A stretch of 64,000 bases of DNA, from assembly GCA_016125975.1 (NCBI GenBank), contig JAEFCZ010000003.1, positions 1 through 64,000 of the forward strand, written 5' to 3'. Positions 25,475-35,069 of the stretch are shown piece after piece. How positions within the stretch are numbered: position 1 is the first letter of the stretch; each line of letters begins with the position of its first letter. A model generated the notes under the pieces. The model was not told where the DNA came from and did not search any database. It was given only the letters and a program-made list of their open reading frames with translations. A program made the translations under genes and the position numbers. This DNA is from Candidatus Nitrosopumilus sp. Lineage in GTDB: Archaea; Thermoproteota; Nitrososphaeria; Nitrososphaerales; Nitrosopumilaceae.

Positions 25475-26629
25475 TTGGAACTAACTAGAGAAGAAGAATC
25501 GGCACTAAAAGGAGAACAGGGTGAAATTATGCAAATGGCATATAGAATTCTTGTTGCTACTGGTGAGGCAACAGATGCTGAAAAACTAGTCCCAATCGAA
25601 TGGACTCACCTTTCAGGAGTAAATTACAACACAATAGGTGATGCCGGAGAAGAATTTCTTTCTAGTATTAGCAAAAATGCTAGAGTCAAAGTAAAAACCA
25701 CTTTGAATCCCATGGGATTTGATATTGATAATGTGTCTGATTATGGATTAGATGAGAATTTTATTTCAAAACAACTTTCTATTAGAAATTCATATGAAAC
25801 GATGGGCGTAATTCCGTCTTTTTCGTGTATTCCTTACGAAATTTTTGATATTCCAAAAGATGGAACTCAAGTTGCATTTGCAGAAAGTAATGCTGCAATT
25901 CATGCAAATTCTTATGATAACTTGAAAACAAACAAAGAAAGTGCATTTAGTGCTTTGGCTAGTGCATTAACTGGAAAAAGCCCATACTCTTCATTACGAA
26001 AAGAAGATTCAGCAAATATTACAATTAGAATGAATGTAGATAATCCCGATGAGTTAACATATGGAATGTTGGGATTTTTTGCAGGCAAAGTAGGTGATAT
26101 TTCTGTAAATATTTCTGGTTTAGGTAAGATGGATAATCGTCAATGTAAAGCAATGTGTGGTGGAATGGGAACGTCTGGTACATGTGCCAAATTTATTTTT
26201 GGAGAAGGGGATTCTGATACTGAAAAAATAGATTTTGATGAAAAAGCAATGCAAAATGTACATGATGAACTAAACACATCTGAAAAAGGTGACATCATTA
26301 CACTTGGAAGTCCTCAATTAGGACTAGAAGAAATTTCTGAACTTGCTGGAAAACTGAAGGGACGTTCTTTTGAGAAAAGATGTATGATATTTACTCCAAG
26401 AACTGTAAAAGAACAAGCAAGAAAAATTGGTTATACAAATGAACTAGAACGTGCTGGATGTGAGATTCTTTCTGATTGTTGTACTTGTCTTACACCTTTG
26501 ATCAACAAAGATAATGTTGATGCTGTTACTACTAACAGCATAAAAGGTGCATTTTATTTGAAAAATTCTAACGGCGTTGGTGTAAATCTAAAATCATTGT
26601 CACAAATTATAGAAGATGAGACAAGATGA
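25475..26629 (+). CDS. Phosphomevalonate dehydratase large subunit (aconitase X)
   Basis: An AcnX (DUF521) catalytic subunit of 384 residues. The N-terminus ELTREEESALKGEQGEIMQMAYRIL is characteristic, as are the cysteine-rich KAMCGGMGTSGTC and DCCTCLTP, the iron-sulfur ligands. In archaea this subunit pairs with a small AcnX subunit to dehydrate mevalonate 5-phosphate in the modified mevalonate pathway. The next gene overlaps by 4 bp and is that partner. The start is TTG at 25475. Confidence 0.9.
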   Translation: MELTREEESALKGEQGEIMQMAYRILVATGEATDAEKLVPIEWTHLSGVNYNTIGDAGEEFLSSISKNARVKVKTTLNPMGFDIDNVSDYGLDENFISKQLSIRNSYETMGVIPSFSCIPYEIFDIPKDGTQVAFAESNAAIHANSYDNLKTNKESAFSALASALTGKSPYSSLRKEDSANITIRMNVDNPDELTYGMLGFFAGKVGDISVNISGLGKMDNRQCKAMCGGMGTSGTCAKFIFGEGDSDTEKIDFDEKAMQNVHDELNTSEKGDIITLGSPQLGLEEISELAGKLKGRSFEKRCMIFTPRTVKEQARKIGYTNELERAGCEILSDCCTCLTPLINKDNVDAVTTNSIKGAFYLKNSNGVGVNLKSLSQIIEDETR

Positions 26630-27012
26630 AAGTTCTCGTTTCAGGAAAAATCAAAGGTACTGTTTTAAAATCACAAGACGCTATTAATTTTCTAGGTACA
26701 GTCGATAAAAAAACTGGAATTATCAGTGACAAGAATCATTCTCTGTATGAAAAATCAATCAAAGATACAATCCTAGTCTTTCCTTCAGGTGTTGGAAGCA
26801 GTGTTGGTGCATACACAATTTATTCCATAAAGTCAAATGATACTGCACCTTTAGCAATGATTTGTACAAAAGCTGATCTTACAGTTGCTACTGGGTGTGC
26901 ATTGGCAAATATTCCACTGGTTGTTATTTCTGAAGAAGAATTTTCTTCAATTAGTAATGGAATGAAATTAACACTTGATACTGATTCTACTCCTCAAATT
27001 CAGTATCAATGA
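26626..27012 (+). CDS. Phosphomevalonate dehydratase small subunit (DUF126)
   Basis: A 128-residue protein: KGTVLKSQDAINFLGTVDKKTG, a swivel-type loop VFPSGVGSSVGAYTIY and CTKADLTVATGCALANIPLVV. This fits the AcnX swivelling domain as a separate subunit. It overlaps the large subunit start-to-stop by 4 bp, so the two are made together. The 3' end overlaps the convergent NFACT gene by 26 bp. Confidence 0.9.
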   Translation: MKVLVSGKIKGTVLKSQDAINFLGTVDKKTGIISDKNHSLYEKSIKDTILVFPSGVGSSVGAYTIYSIKSNDTAPLAMICTKADLTVATGCALANIPLVVISEEEFSSISNGMKLTLDTDSTPQIQYQ

Positions 27013-28936
27013 AATTTTGGATATCTGCTTCGCCTCTACTAACATCTTTTACCTGACTCTTCCCAGCAGGCATTACTCGAACAAATTCATCTATACTAAT
27101 CTTTTTTGTAATTTCTTCGTGAATCTTTGAGAATTCGATCCTAATCTTTTTTGCTGCATCTACCATCTCTATCCCCTGAGGCTCAATTATGGCATAACAA
27201 ATTGACTTTTTCTTAATTGGTTCGGGAGGTCCACAGGTTAATGCATAACCATCTTCTTGTGGAATTATTCCAACAGCTAATTTGAGATTTCCACTTTTAA
27301 TGAAATTCCTTTTTCCTTCAATTGTAAAGGAACCCTTTGGAAGGAATTCTCCACTGGGAGCAGACTTTTTCACTTGTTCAGGGTTTACCCAATATGCACT
27401 AACGCCATACATTCCTTCTCTCCAAGCTCGACTAAAACAAACCGTAGCATGTGCAACTTCATTCATACTAGTATCTGGTGCATTTTGTGCATCTTTAATA
27501 ATAAAAAATGGAGAACCAAAAATATCTCCATGAAATATTTTATCATTTTTTCCCAAATGTTTTCTTACAACAGCAGAATTTGATGCAGCATCTCTACCGC
27601 CAATTACTAAAAATTCATCAGATGTATAGAACCATCTGTATCTTTCATACCAATTCTTTTTTCTAATTTCTGAAACTATGATTGAATCTTTTTCTGATTC
27701 TGTTTTATTTTGTAATTTCTCTAATTTTTTCAAAGTTTTTTCTTTGATAGCTTCAATTGAACTTACTGCACCTGATTGTTTTTTTGCTTCATTAAATAAT
27801 GTGGATGCAATTGATTGAAGTGAAGCTTTTGTGTTTATCTTTATTTTTTCATCTTGAATAACAATTAATGGAATTCCTTTTTCACTAATTAATTTCACAT
27901 TATTACTTGATAGAATCTCTTGTGCAGCAGTTTCTTCAATTGATATTATTCCTTTTGAGACCATCTCAAAGAGAGAATTTGCAACATTTGTGATGTTTTT
28001 TGATCTCTCTTTTACTGTTTGAATTGCCTTTTCTTGCTCAGAAATTTGAGTTTCTAATTCTTTTATCTTCTTATCTGACCCACTTGACTGGATAGATTTT
28101 CCTTTCTCTACAATATTTTGTGTAAAAATGGTATCAAGTCCTTCTATGAAGCTGTTTACTTTAGTAATCTCTCCATCTACCTTTCCAAGTTGGATAGGAA
28201 AAACCTCTGTTTTCTCATTTCTAACAATTATAGGATCATGATTTTCTGAAACAATATCTGAAACAACTTTCTTTGTAGTCTCAAAGAGTTTTCTTATTTC
28301 ATCAGCAGTCAGAAGATTTCCAATCTTTTTTGGATCAACATTTGCGATTTCAAAAATACCTTCAGCATATTTTTTTGGTAATCCTAATGTTCGTCCAAAC
28401 CACTTTGCTGCAATTAAATCAGTTATTTTTATTTCATCAAAGTCAGATTCTGATAAATTAAAAATATCTAATCCACTCTGTGGAGGTTGTATGTATTCTA
28501 ATCCTACACTTAACTTTCTGTGTCTTACATCAATTGAATGCTGTAATGCAAGAATCTTCATCTCGTTGTTACAAAGTAAAATATTTCCATCGCCAAAAAA
28601 CTCTCCAACTAAGACAAATTCCTTTCCAAATCCTTCAAAAGTAAAATATGCAATTCTTTCTGCACCAATTTGTTCAATCTTTTTTAATTTTAATCTGAGA
28701 AGATCACTTCGTAATCGTTTGAGTAGCTTGTTTGGTTCTACTTGATCAATTTTTACTTCAGTTAACCAAACTCCTGAAGTAGAGATCATCATGAAAAGAT
28801 CACTTTTCTCAGTATGATGTAACTTGAAGAGTATGCTATCTTTTGTTATTCCATAGATATTACTAACATAGTAGTCTTCAACCTGTTTTGAAATCTTGTC
28901 TACCAAGTATCGTAATTCTATTCCAGATAATGCCAT
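26987..28936 (-). CDS. NFACT family protein (Rqc2/NEMF/FbpA-like)
   Basis: A 649-residue protein with NFACT-N at the start (MALSGIELRYLVDKISKQV), a coiled-coil centre (about 270-400) and NFACT-R at about 430-560 (WYERYRWFYTSDEFLVIGGRDAASN, GDIFGSPFFIIKD). Members bind stalled large ribosomal subunits and tRNA in ribosome quality control. In archaea the role is inferred. Length is typical. Confidence 0.88.
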   Translation of the reverse strand: MALSGIELRYLVDKISKQVEDYYVSNIYGITKDSILFKLHHTEKSDLFMMISTSGVWLTEVKIDQVEPNKLLKRLRSDLLRLKLKKIEQIGAERIAYFTFEGFGKEFVLVGEFFGDGNILLCNNEMKILALQHSIDVRHRKLSVGLEYIQPPQSGLDIFNLSESDFDEIKITDLIAAKWFGRTLGLPKKYAEGIFEIANVDPKKIGNLLTADEIRKLFETTKKVVSDIVSENHDPIIVRNEKTEVFPIQLGKVDGEITKVNSFIEGLDTIFTQNIVEKGKSIQSSGSDKKIKELETQISEQEKAIQTVKERSKNITNVANSLFEMVSKGIISIEETAAQEILSSNNVKLISEKGIPLIVIQDEKIKINTKASLQSIASTLFNEAKKQSGAVSSIEAIKEKTLKKLEKLQNKTESEKDSIIVSEIRKKNWYERYRWFYTSDEFLVIGGRDAASNSAVVRKHLGKNDKIFHGDIFGSPFFIIKDAQNAPDTSMNEVAHATVCFSRAWREGMYGVSAYWVNPEQVKKSAPSGEFLPKGSFTIEGKRNFIKSGNLKLAVGIIPQEDGYALTCGPPEPIKKKSICYAIIEPQGIEMVDAAKKIRIEFSKIHEEITKKISIDEFVRVMPAGKSQVKDVSRGEADIQNFIDTEFEE

Positions 28937-29039
28937 GCCTATCGTATTTTACATCTAAAATTATACCCTTGCTATGACATGCTCAAATTTTGACCAAAGA
29001 TATTAAACATGGTTTGCTTGAGACACGCTAGAAATTTAA

Positions 29040-29516
29040 TTGGCAAAATTCAAAAAGAAAAAATCAAAACCTACACCTGAGCCTGAAGATTCTAAGAAAG
29101 AGTCTACTCAAGAAGAGCCGGTTGATGTTCCTGAAACAGAAAAATCTGAATCTACCCCAGAGCCATCCAAAGAGCCTTCAATTAGTGAGGCTGAGAAAAG
29201 TGAGAAAGATAAAAAATTAAATAAATTATTTTGGTTACGTGTCGCACTTGCAGTTATTGCAGGTACTGCAGCTACTTTCATCTTTGAAGATATTGAAGGA
29301 GAAGATAGAAGATGGGCATCTATTGCATTTATGATTATAGTGTTTTTTGGAACAATAATTGTTGCAAAGGGAATGAAGATGCAGCTACCATCATCAGACA
29401 GAAAGAAAGTTGTTACACAAGCAATTGGTAGTTATGTTTTCTTGTATCTGTTTACGTGGATTGTAACTTATACACTAGTTCATTCTGGAAGTGTTTCTAC
29501 TGGAATTAACATCTAA
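29040..29516 (+). CDS. Membrane protein with acidic/charged N-terminus
   Basis: A 158-residue protein. Residues 1-60 are charged and low-complexity (KKKSKPTPEPEDSKKESTQ). Three hydrophobic segments follow at about 64-80, 92-107 and 127-147 (WLRVALAVIAGTAATFIFED, SIAFMIIVFFGTIIVAKGM, AIGSYVFLYLFTWIVTYTLV). The start is TTG. No family recognised. It is followed by cbiT after 26 bp, without evident functional link. Confidence 0.6.
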   Translation: MAKFKKKKSKPTPEPEDSKKESTQEEPVDVPETEKSESTPEPSKEPSISEAEKSEKDKKLNKLFWLRVALAVIAGTAATFIFEDIEGEDRRWASIAFMIIVFFGTIIVAKGMKMQLPSSDRKKVVTQAIGSYVFLYLFTWIVTYTLVHSGSVSTGINI

Positions 29517-29542
29517 AAGATTAATTCTACAAGAGATGATGT

Positions 29543-30136
29543 ATGATGTGGAACTATAAAACCCCTGGCATTCCAGATGAAGAATTTGAAAGAACAGAAA
29601 AAGTTCCTATCACTAAAGAAGAAGTTAGAACTATACAAATAAGCAAAGCAAGACTAAAACCTGGACAAACTGTTTATGATATTGGTTGTGGCAGCGGTTC
29701 AATTTCAGTAGAAGCAGCAATTCAAGTTGAATCATCTGGAAAAATTTTAGCAATTGATTATGATCAAAATGCAGTTGACTTGACAAAAAAGAATTTAACA
29801 AAATTTAATCTCTCAAATGTTTCTGTAATACTTGGAAATGCTAAAGAAAAAATTTTAGAACTTGAAGAAGCTGATGCGATATTTATTGGAGGTACAGGAG
29901 GTGACACCAAAGAAATTGTTGAATTATCAGAAAAGAAACTAAAATCTGGGGGACGAATTGTAATTGGAATTATACTTATTGAGACACTTTATTCTGTATT
30001 GCAAGTTTTAGAAAAACTACAGTTCAATACAGTAGATATCACTCAGGTGACTATATCTAAGAGCAGAAAAACCACTACTGGAACTATGATGCTGGCACGA
30101 AATCCTGTTACTATTATTTCTGCAACCAAAGCCTAA
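29543..30136 (+). CDS. cbiT: Cobalt-precorrin-6B (C15) decarboxylating methyltransferase
   Basis: A SAM-dependent Rossmann methyltransferase of 197 residues: N-terminal DEEFERTEKVPITKEEVRTI, the CbiT signature, and the SAM motif VYDIGCGSGSISVEAA. CbiT methylates C15 and decarboxylates the acetate side chain on ring C. cbiL and cbiF follow in the same direction, which confirms a corrin role. Confidence 0.9.
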   Translation: MMWNYKTPGIPDEEFERTEKVPITKEEVRTIQISKARLKPGQTVYDIGCGSGSISVEAAIQVESSGKILAIDYDQNAVDLTKKNLTKFNLSNVSVILGNAKEKILELEEADAIFIGGTGGDTKEIVELSEKKLKSGGRIVIGIILIETLYSVLQVLEKLQFNTVDITQVTISKSRKTTTGTMMLARNPVTIISATKA

Positions 30137-30171
30137 TCTAGCTTTTAATTGGGAGAAAATTCACTCCTTTC

Positions 30172-30894
30172 ATGCCTGGATTAATAGGAATTGGTGTAGG
30201 TCCTGGAGATCCTGAACTACTCACAGTCAAGGCTGTAAAAGCAATTCAAAATGCCGATATTATTATGTGCCCTGCATCAAAAGAAGATAGACCTAGTATT
30301 GCATTGTCTGTAGTTGATACTATTATTGACAAGTCAAAGAATCAAGAAATTATAAAACTAATCTTTCCAATGACTAAAGACAAAGACATTCTTGAAGAAA
30401 CTTGGAAAAGAAACGCAAAGATTATGGCAGAAACTGTTTTGTCTGGAAAAAATGTTGTTTATCTAACAGTAGGTGATCCATTTCTTTATAGTACTTGGAT
30501 ATACATGCACAAAGATCTTACTGAGAAATATCCTGAGATGAATATTGGTGTCATTCCTGGAATTGTTTCAATGTTTACATTTGCATCAAAGGTAGGTGTT
30601 AGCATTGCAGAAGGTGCAGAAAAAGTTGCAATTATTCCATCTTGTTATGATCTAAGCAGTGTTAAAGAGATCGCAAAAAATTCTGAATCTATGATATTTC
30701 TTAAAGATGGTAGATATTTTGATCAAGTAATTGATGTTCTAAAAGAATCAGGATTTCCAGATGACTCTATTTTTGCAATTGGACAAGACTTGGGAACAGA
30801 AAATGAAATAATTAGAAAGATGACTCTGGGTGAAGTAAATGATGATACATTAACTACAAAATATTTCTCAATTTTGGTGGTAAAACGTGTCTGA
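30172..30894 (+). CDS. cbiL: Cobalt-precorrin-2 C20-methyltransferase
   Basis: A tetrapyrrole methylase of 240 residues. It has the VGPGDPELLTVKAVKAIQNAD N-terminus, YLTVGDPFLYSTW and VIPGIVSMFTFASKVG. CbiL adds a methyl at C20 of cobalt-precorrin-2 early in the anaerobic route. It overlaps cbiF by 8 bp. Confidence 0.9.
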   Translation: MPGLIGIGVGPGDPELLTVKAVKAIQNADIIMCPASKEDRPSIALSVVDTIIDKSKNQEIIKLIFPMTKDKDILEETWKRNAKIMAETVLSGKNVVYLTVGDPFLYSTWIYMHKDLTEKYPEMNIGVIPGIVSMFTFASKVGVSIAEGAEKVAIIPSCYDLSSVKEIAKNSESMIFLKDGRYFDQVIDVLKESGFPDDSIFAIGQDLGTENEIIRKMTLGEVNDDTLTTKYFSILVVKRV

Positions 30895-31657
30895 TGTATT
30901 TTTTGTTGGTTGTGGACCAGGTGATCCTGAACTAATTACAATTAAAGCTAAAAAACTAATTCAAAAGGCAGATGTTGTAGTTTATTCTGGCTCTTTGATT
31001 CCTGAACCAATTTTGAAATTATGTAAAAAAGGAAAATTATATGATGCAGCTGGAATGGTTAGAGAAGAAATTTTTGATGTGTTGTACAAAAATGCAAAAA
31101 AAGACAAACTTGTTGTAAGATTACATGATGGCGATCCATCAATCTATGGAGCAATCAAAGAACAAATTGATAATCTTGCCAAAAAGGGGATAAACTCTAC
31201 AGTTGTGCCTGGAATTACTGCATTTTTAGCCTCAGCTGCTGCTCTGGGAACACAATTAACACTTCCAGGAGTCACTCAAACAATTATCGTTACTAGAGTA
31301 GAATCTAGAACCAAAGTACCAAAGAGAGAGAAAATTTCAGAACTTGCAAAACATAAAGCAACTTTGATCTTTTATCTTAGCGTTCACTTAATTTCAAATC
31401 TAGTAAAAGAAGCAATTGCAGGTGGATACAAAAAAACAACTCCTGTAGCTGTAGTGTATAGAGCAAGTTGGAAAGATCAAAAAATTATCAAGGGAACACT
31501 TAGTGATATTGCAAAAAAACTTAAAGAAGAAAAAATTACTAGAACTGCAATTGTTATAATTAGTGATGTAATTGATCCTAAAACATACGAGTATTCTAAA
31601 TTATATGATAAAAAATTCAGTCATGGTTATAGAAAAGCTAAAAAGGCAAAAAATTAA
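30887..31657 (+). CDS. cbiF: Cobalt-precorrin-4 C11-methyltransferase
   Basis: A tetrapyrrole methylase of 256 residues: VGCGPGDPELITIKAKKLI, VVYSGSLIPEPIL, LHDGDPSIYGAI and VVPGITAFLASAAALGTQLTLPG, all CbiF-like. It adds the C11 methyl group. The start is GTG within the end of cbiL, so the two are coupled. The 3' end overlaps the racemase-like gene by 20 bp. Confidence 0.9.
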   Translation: MSDVFFVGCGPGDPELITIKAKKLIQKADVVVYSGSLIPEPILKLCKKGKLYDAAGMVREEIFDVLYKNAKKDKLVVRLHDGDPSIYGAIKEQIDNLAKKGINSTVVPGITAFLASAAALGTQLTLPGVTQTIIVTRVESRTKVPKREKISELAKHKATLIFYLSVHLISNLVKEAIAGGYKKTTPVAVVYRASWKDQKIIKGTLSDIAKKLKEEKITRTAIVIISDVIDPKTYEYSKLYDKKFSHGYRKAKKAKN

Positions 31658-32393
31658 CTTTATTTTTTATTCCTATCTTTGATAATTTAGCTTGAAACTT
31701 TTTTGTATTTCCAGTGGTAAAAATTTTCAAAGAATTTCTTTTTGATTGGTTATTTTTTAGTTTTGATAGAATTTTTTTTGTTACAATACTTCCAGGATCA
31801 ATGAATTGTATTTTAGGAAATTCTTTTTCCAAATATTTTCTTAGAAATGGTAAATGTGTACTAGAAAGTGTAACTACATCAATTGAATTTTGATTTAACA
31901 ATTGTAATTCTTTTTTAATAATTTGTTTGCAGTATTTTTTGTGTGTAAGAAACTTTCCAGATTCTACTAATTCTACAAGATTTGAACCATTAATTTTAAA
32001 AATTTTAAAAGATTTTGAAACATTTTTTTCAATATATTTCGATAACCCTTTACTCTTTATTGCAGACTCTGTTGCCAAAATTCCAATTTGTTTTGACTCT
32101 GTTAGTTTTTTTGCTTGTTTTAGTGGTGGTTTAACATCAAAGATTCTCTTTGTAGATAGATTTAGCATGAGGCTAGGCGTATTTGATGCTACAACTATGA
32201 AATCAGGTGAAAATTTCTCTAATAGGGCAATTGATTTGTTCATGATTCTCTGTAATTGAGCCTGAGATTTTTTGCCATAAGGGAAATTTTGACTGTCGGC
32301 AAAATAGATGATTTCAGATTTGAATGTTTTTTGCATCTCTTGAATTATTGATAGTGAGCCTAATCCTGAATCAAACACTGCAATTTTAGCCAC
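31638..32393 (-). CDS. Asp/Glu racemase-fold protein lacking both catalytic cysteines
   Basis: A 251-residue protein similar to glutamate racemase: AVFDSGLGSLSIIQEM, YFADSQNFPYGKKS, the VVASNTPS segment and LSSTHLPFLRKYL. In racemases the two catalytic Cys lie in ACNT and GCTH. Here both are Ser (S70, S178). Archaea lack murein, so the standard role is unlikely anyway. It may bind a ligand or have lost racemisation. The N-terminal start is ATG at 32393. Confidence 0.75.
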   Translation of the reverse strand: MAKIAVFDSGLGSLSIIQEMQKTFKSEIIYFADSQNFPYGKKSQAQLQRIMNKSIALLEKFSPDFIVVASNTPSLMLNLSTKRIFDVKPPLKQAKKLTESKQIGILATESAIKSKGLSKYIEKNVSKSFKIFKINGSNLVELVESGKFLTHKKYCKQIIKKELQLLNQNSIDVVTLSSTHLPFLRKYLEKEFPKIQFIDPGSIVTKKILSKLKNNQSKRNSLKIFTTGNTKKFQAKLSKIGIKNKVNFLPF

Positions 32394-32498
32394 AACATTA
32401 CAAAATGAATCTCAGAATAATAGTTTGTTAGCTAATTTTACCCAAAAACTGATCTAAATTTACACTTGGCATTAAGACTGAATTTCTAAATCCAAATC

Positions 32499-33149
32499 AT
32501 GCCAAACTTCGACAAGACTTGGGCTCGACAAGAGACCCAAAGCGTAACTGGCAAACTCCGAGAAGCAGTAAAGCCTCAAGGTGCATTAAAACCACGAATT
32601 CAAACTGCAGTAAACAAACTACAAGTCCAAATCTCAAAAATGGACTCTATGTTAGGTAAACTGCACGAAAGAGATGCGCAACTCTTTCAGAGAGTCGTGA
32701 CTGCAATGCAGCAACATGATACTAGCACAAGTAGAGTTTTGTCTAACGAATTAGCTGAAATTCGTAAAGTTACAAAGATGCTCGGCAACGCAAGAATGTC
32801 ATTAGAACAAGTCCAACTGAGACTCACAACTATTCATGATCTTGGTGATGCTATGGTAGCAATTGGACCAGCAATGTCTACAATGAAGGGATTGAAGTCA
32901 TCGCTAGGAAGATTCATGCCAGAAGCTGATTCAGAATTGAATACCATGACTCAGACACTTAATGGACTAATGATGGATTCACTTGCAGGAGACTCATTTA
33001 ACATGGAGTCAGATGTTTCTAGTGAAGAAACAGAAAAGATCCTACAAGAAGCATCTGCAGTAGCTGAGCAACAGATTGGAGATAAATTCCCATCTGTACC
33101 CTCTTCAACTGGACTTTCGTCTCAATCCTCTACTTCTACCTTTGAGTAG
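32499..33149 (+). CDS. CdvB/ESCRT-III (Snf7-like) cell-division protein paralog 2
   Basis: The 216-residue paralog of 5789-6436, collinear along the whole length. Shared segments are KPQGALKPRIQ, KLHERDAQLFQRVV, SNELAEIRKV and LTTIHDLGD, and the tail has ASAVAEQ and FPSVPS. Snf7-family subunits co-polymerise at the division site, so the two may form heteropolymers. No winged-helix tail for CdvA binding is visible. It stands alone, with no cdvA or cdvC (Vps4) in the window. Confidence 0.88.
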   Translation: MPNFDKTWARQETQSVTGKLREAVKPQGALKPRIQTAVNKLQVQISKMDSMLGKLHERDAQLFQRVVTAMQQHDTSTSRVLSNELAEIRKVTKMLGNARMSLEQVQLRLTTIHDLGDAMVAIGPAMSTMKGLKSSLGRFMPEADSELNTMTQTLNGLMMDSLAGDSFNMESDVSSEETEKILQEASAVAEQQIGDKFPSVPSSTGLSSQSSTSTFE

Positions 33150-33201
33150 TTAGAAAAAGACGTAAGTTACTCTTTTTATTTTATAACAATCCATGAATAT
33201 A

Positions 33202-33456
33202 TTATTCAAAATTTTGACTAGAATTAATAGAATTATCAGGTGAAACTAGATTGCCCCAAACACTAGGACTAGGTATGTGAAGAAGATGTTTTCGTTCTAC
33301 ATCTTGTGGCCATGAATACAAATTATTTCCATTAGAATCAAAAACAGAAACATAAAATCCATATGTATTAGATCTAGATGAAATAACTGTACTAACAGGA
33401 GAATGTGATGGTGCTCCAGATTGTGGAGTAGGTCTTAATGCTAGACTTGAAGACAC
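33202..33456 (-). CDS. Hypothetical protein or gene fragment
   Basis: A GTG-started 84-residue frame with protein-like composition (TYGFYVSVFDSNGNNLYSWP, HIPSPSVWGNLVSPDNS). The frame is open about 10 codons further upstream, to a stop near 33486. No signal peptide or full domain is visible. It faces head to head a truncated frame on the other strand, so it may be a broken gene rather than a complete one. Confidence 0.35.
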   Translation of the reverse strand: MSSSLALRPTPQSGAPSHSPVSTVISSRSNTYGFYVSVFDSNGNNLYSWPQDVERKHLLHIPSPSVWGNLVSPDNSINSSQNFE

Positions 33457-33464
33457 AGCAGTAG

Positions 33465-33692
33465 ACGTTAGTACTGCCTGGTTCAGATGGTGTTAATCCA
33501 ATAGTAACAGTAACACAAACATTCCAAAAAACGGATGCTGGTTCTGTAGGACTTGAAAGTGCTGGTCTATTTGATGCATCATCTGGTGGTAATCTATTTG
33601 CAGTTCAAGACTTTGGTGGAACAGTAACTCTCAACCAGAATGAATCCATTCAAGTTGACTGGGACATAACCTTAGCAGCACCTTTCACATAG
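33465..33692 (+). pseudogene. 5'-truncated fragment of a beta-rich (phage-tail-like) protein
   Basis: An open frame from just after a stop at 33462 to TAG 33690-33692 lacks an ATG and any normal start. The 75 residues (IVTVTQTFQKTDAGSVGLES, GLFDASSGGNLFAVQDFGG, NQNESIQVDWDITL) look like the C-terminal beta-sheet of phage-tail proteins. No frame continues upstream on the plus strand. It is best read as a remnant. Confidence 0.5.
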
Positions 33693-33902
33693 ACTGCTAT
33701 CCTTTTTTTCTTTTTTCTTTATACTTGCCAATTTTCATTGATCATTTTTTTAATTAACAAAGCATGGAGCAATATAATCAAAAATTATTCTAATAGGCGT
33801 AAATTTTTTAAGATTGATAGTATCTGACAAGAAATTGATTCAAAATAGATTCATATTAAAAATCAAGATTTAATATCTATCAATTTTTGTGATTGAATAG
33901 GT

Positions 33903-35069
33903 ATGTTAGAACAAAGAATTAGTGAAAATAATCAAATCTCTATAATAATTCCTACCTACAATGAATCTGAAAATATTATCAAGATTTTACGTTCTATTGG
34001 AGAAATCTTACCAAAAAGTATACAGACACAAGCAATTGTAGTGGATGATAATTCTCCTGATGGAACAGGAAAACTAGTAGAAGATTATCTAAAAAATGTT
34101 AAAAAAATAGCAGACTATACTATAGAAATTATACATAGAAAGACAAAAGATGGTCTTGGTTCTGCAATTCTTAATGGAATTCAACAAGCAAAAGGAGACA
34201 CAATTGTGGTTATGGATAGTGATTTTTCCCATCCGCCACAAATTCTTCCAAAATTAATTGAATCAATAAAAAAATACCAATATGATATTGCTATAGCATC
34301 ACGTTATATCAAAGGCGGAAAAATTCAAGGTTGGTCAATAAAAAGAAAAACCATGAGCAAATTTGCAACTCTAATTGTAAAAAAAGGATTGGGTATAGAT
34401 ACAAAAGATCCAATGTCAGGATTTTTTGCATTTAAACGAAATATCATAAAAGGATTAAACATTGATGCAATAGGATACAAATTTCTTTTAGAACTTCTAG
34501 TTAAAACAAAAGATGTTAACATAAAAGAAATTCCATATACTTTTCAAGATAGAGAACTAGGCTCTAGTAAATTAAGTATTAAGACTATTTTTGATTACTA
34601 TAGATCAGTTTGGAAATTATATCGATATGGAAAACCATTAGAAAAACACGAAAAACGTTCATCTGTAAAATTTTTGTCAAAAGCAGCTAGGTTCTATACC
34701 GTAGGTGCATCTGGATTTATTGTAAACTATTTAATTTCATTATTATTTACTGGTGGAATTTCTGATTTGTGGTATCTACATGCAAACGTTATTGGAATAA
34801 TTGCATCAATAACTACTAACTTTATTCTAAATAAGACTTGGACATTTAGCGATAGAGACTTCAAAATAAAAAAGACAATTTCCCAATATGGAAAATTTGC
34901 AATGTTTAGTTCTTTAGGTGCGTTAGTACAATTAGGAATGGTCTATTTACTTGTAGATAATAATGATGTATCATATCCTCTTGCCTTAATTCTGGCAGTA
35001 ATGACTGCAGCATTTGGAAATTTCATCTTAAACAAGAAATGGACTTTTAAAGAAAAACTACTTACTTAG
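33903..35069 (+). CDS. Glycosyltransferase 2 (polyprenol-phosphate mannose synthase-like) fused to GtrA
   Basis: Residues 1-240 are a GT2 domain: ISIIIPTYNESENI, VVDDNSPDGTG, MDSDFSHPP (DXD-like) and DPMSGFFAFKR. Residues about 250-388 are a GtrA-type domain with four helices and twice the motif N(F)ILNKxWTF. The fusion is typical of enzymes transferring sugar to dolichyl phosphate, with GtrA as membrane partner. It serves N-glycan or surface polysaccharide synthesis, fitting with aglB in this window. Confidence 0.88.
   Translation: MLEQRISENNQISIIIPTYNESENIIKILRSIGEILPKSIQTQAIVVDDNSPDGTGKLVEDYLKNVKKIADYTIEIIHRKTKDGLGSAILNGIQQAKGDTIVVMDSDFSHPPQILPKLIESIKKYQYDIAIASRYIKGGKIQGWSIKRKTMSKFATLIVKKGLGIDTKDPMSGFFAFKRNIIKGLNIDAIGYKFLLELLVKTKDVNIKEIPYTFQDRELGSSKLSIKTIFDYYRSVWKLYRYGKPLEKHEKRSSVKFLSKAARFYTVGASGFIVNYLISLLFTGGISDLWYLHANVIGIIASITTNFILNKTWTFSDRDFKIKKTISQYGKFAMFSSLGALVQLGMVYLLVDNNDVSYPLALILAVMTAAFGNFILNKKWTFKEKLLT

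Noticed and set aside
5789..33149. Recent duplication of the CdvB genes
   Set aside because: The two proteins are clearly paralogous but diverged over their whole length, so the duplication is old.
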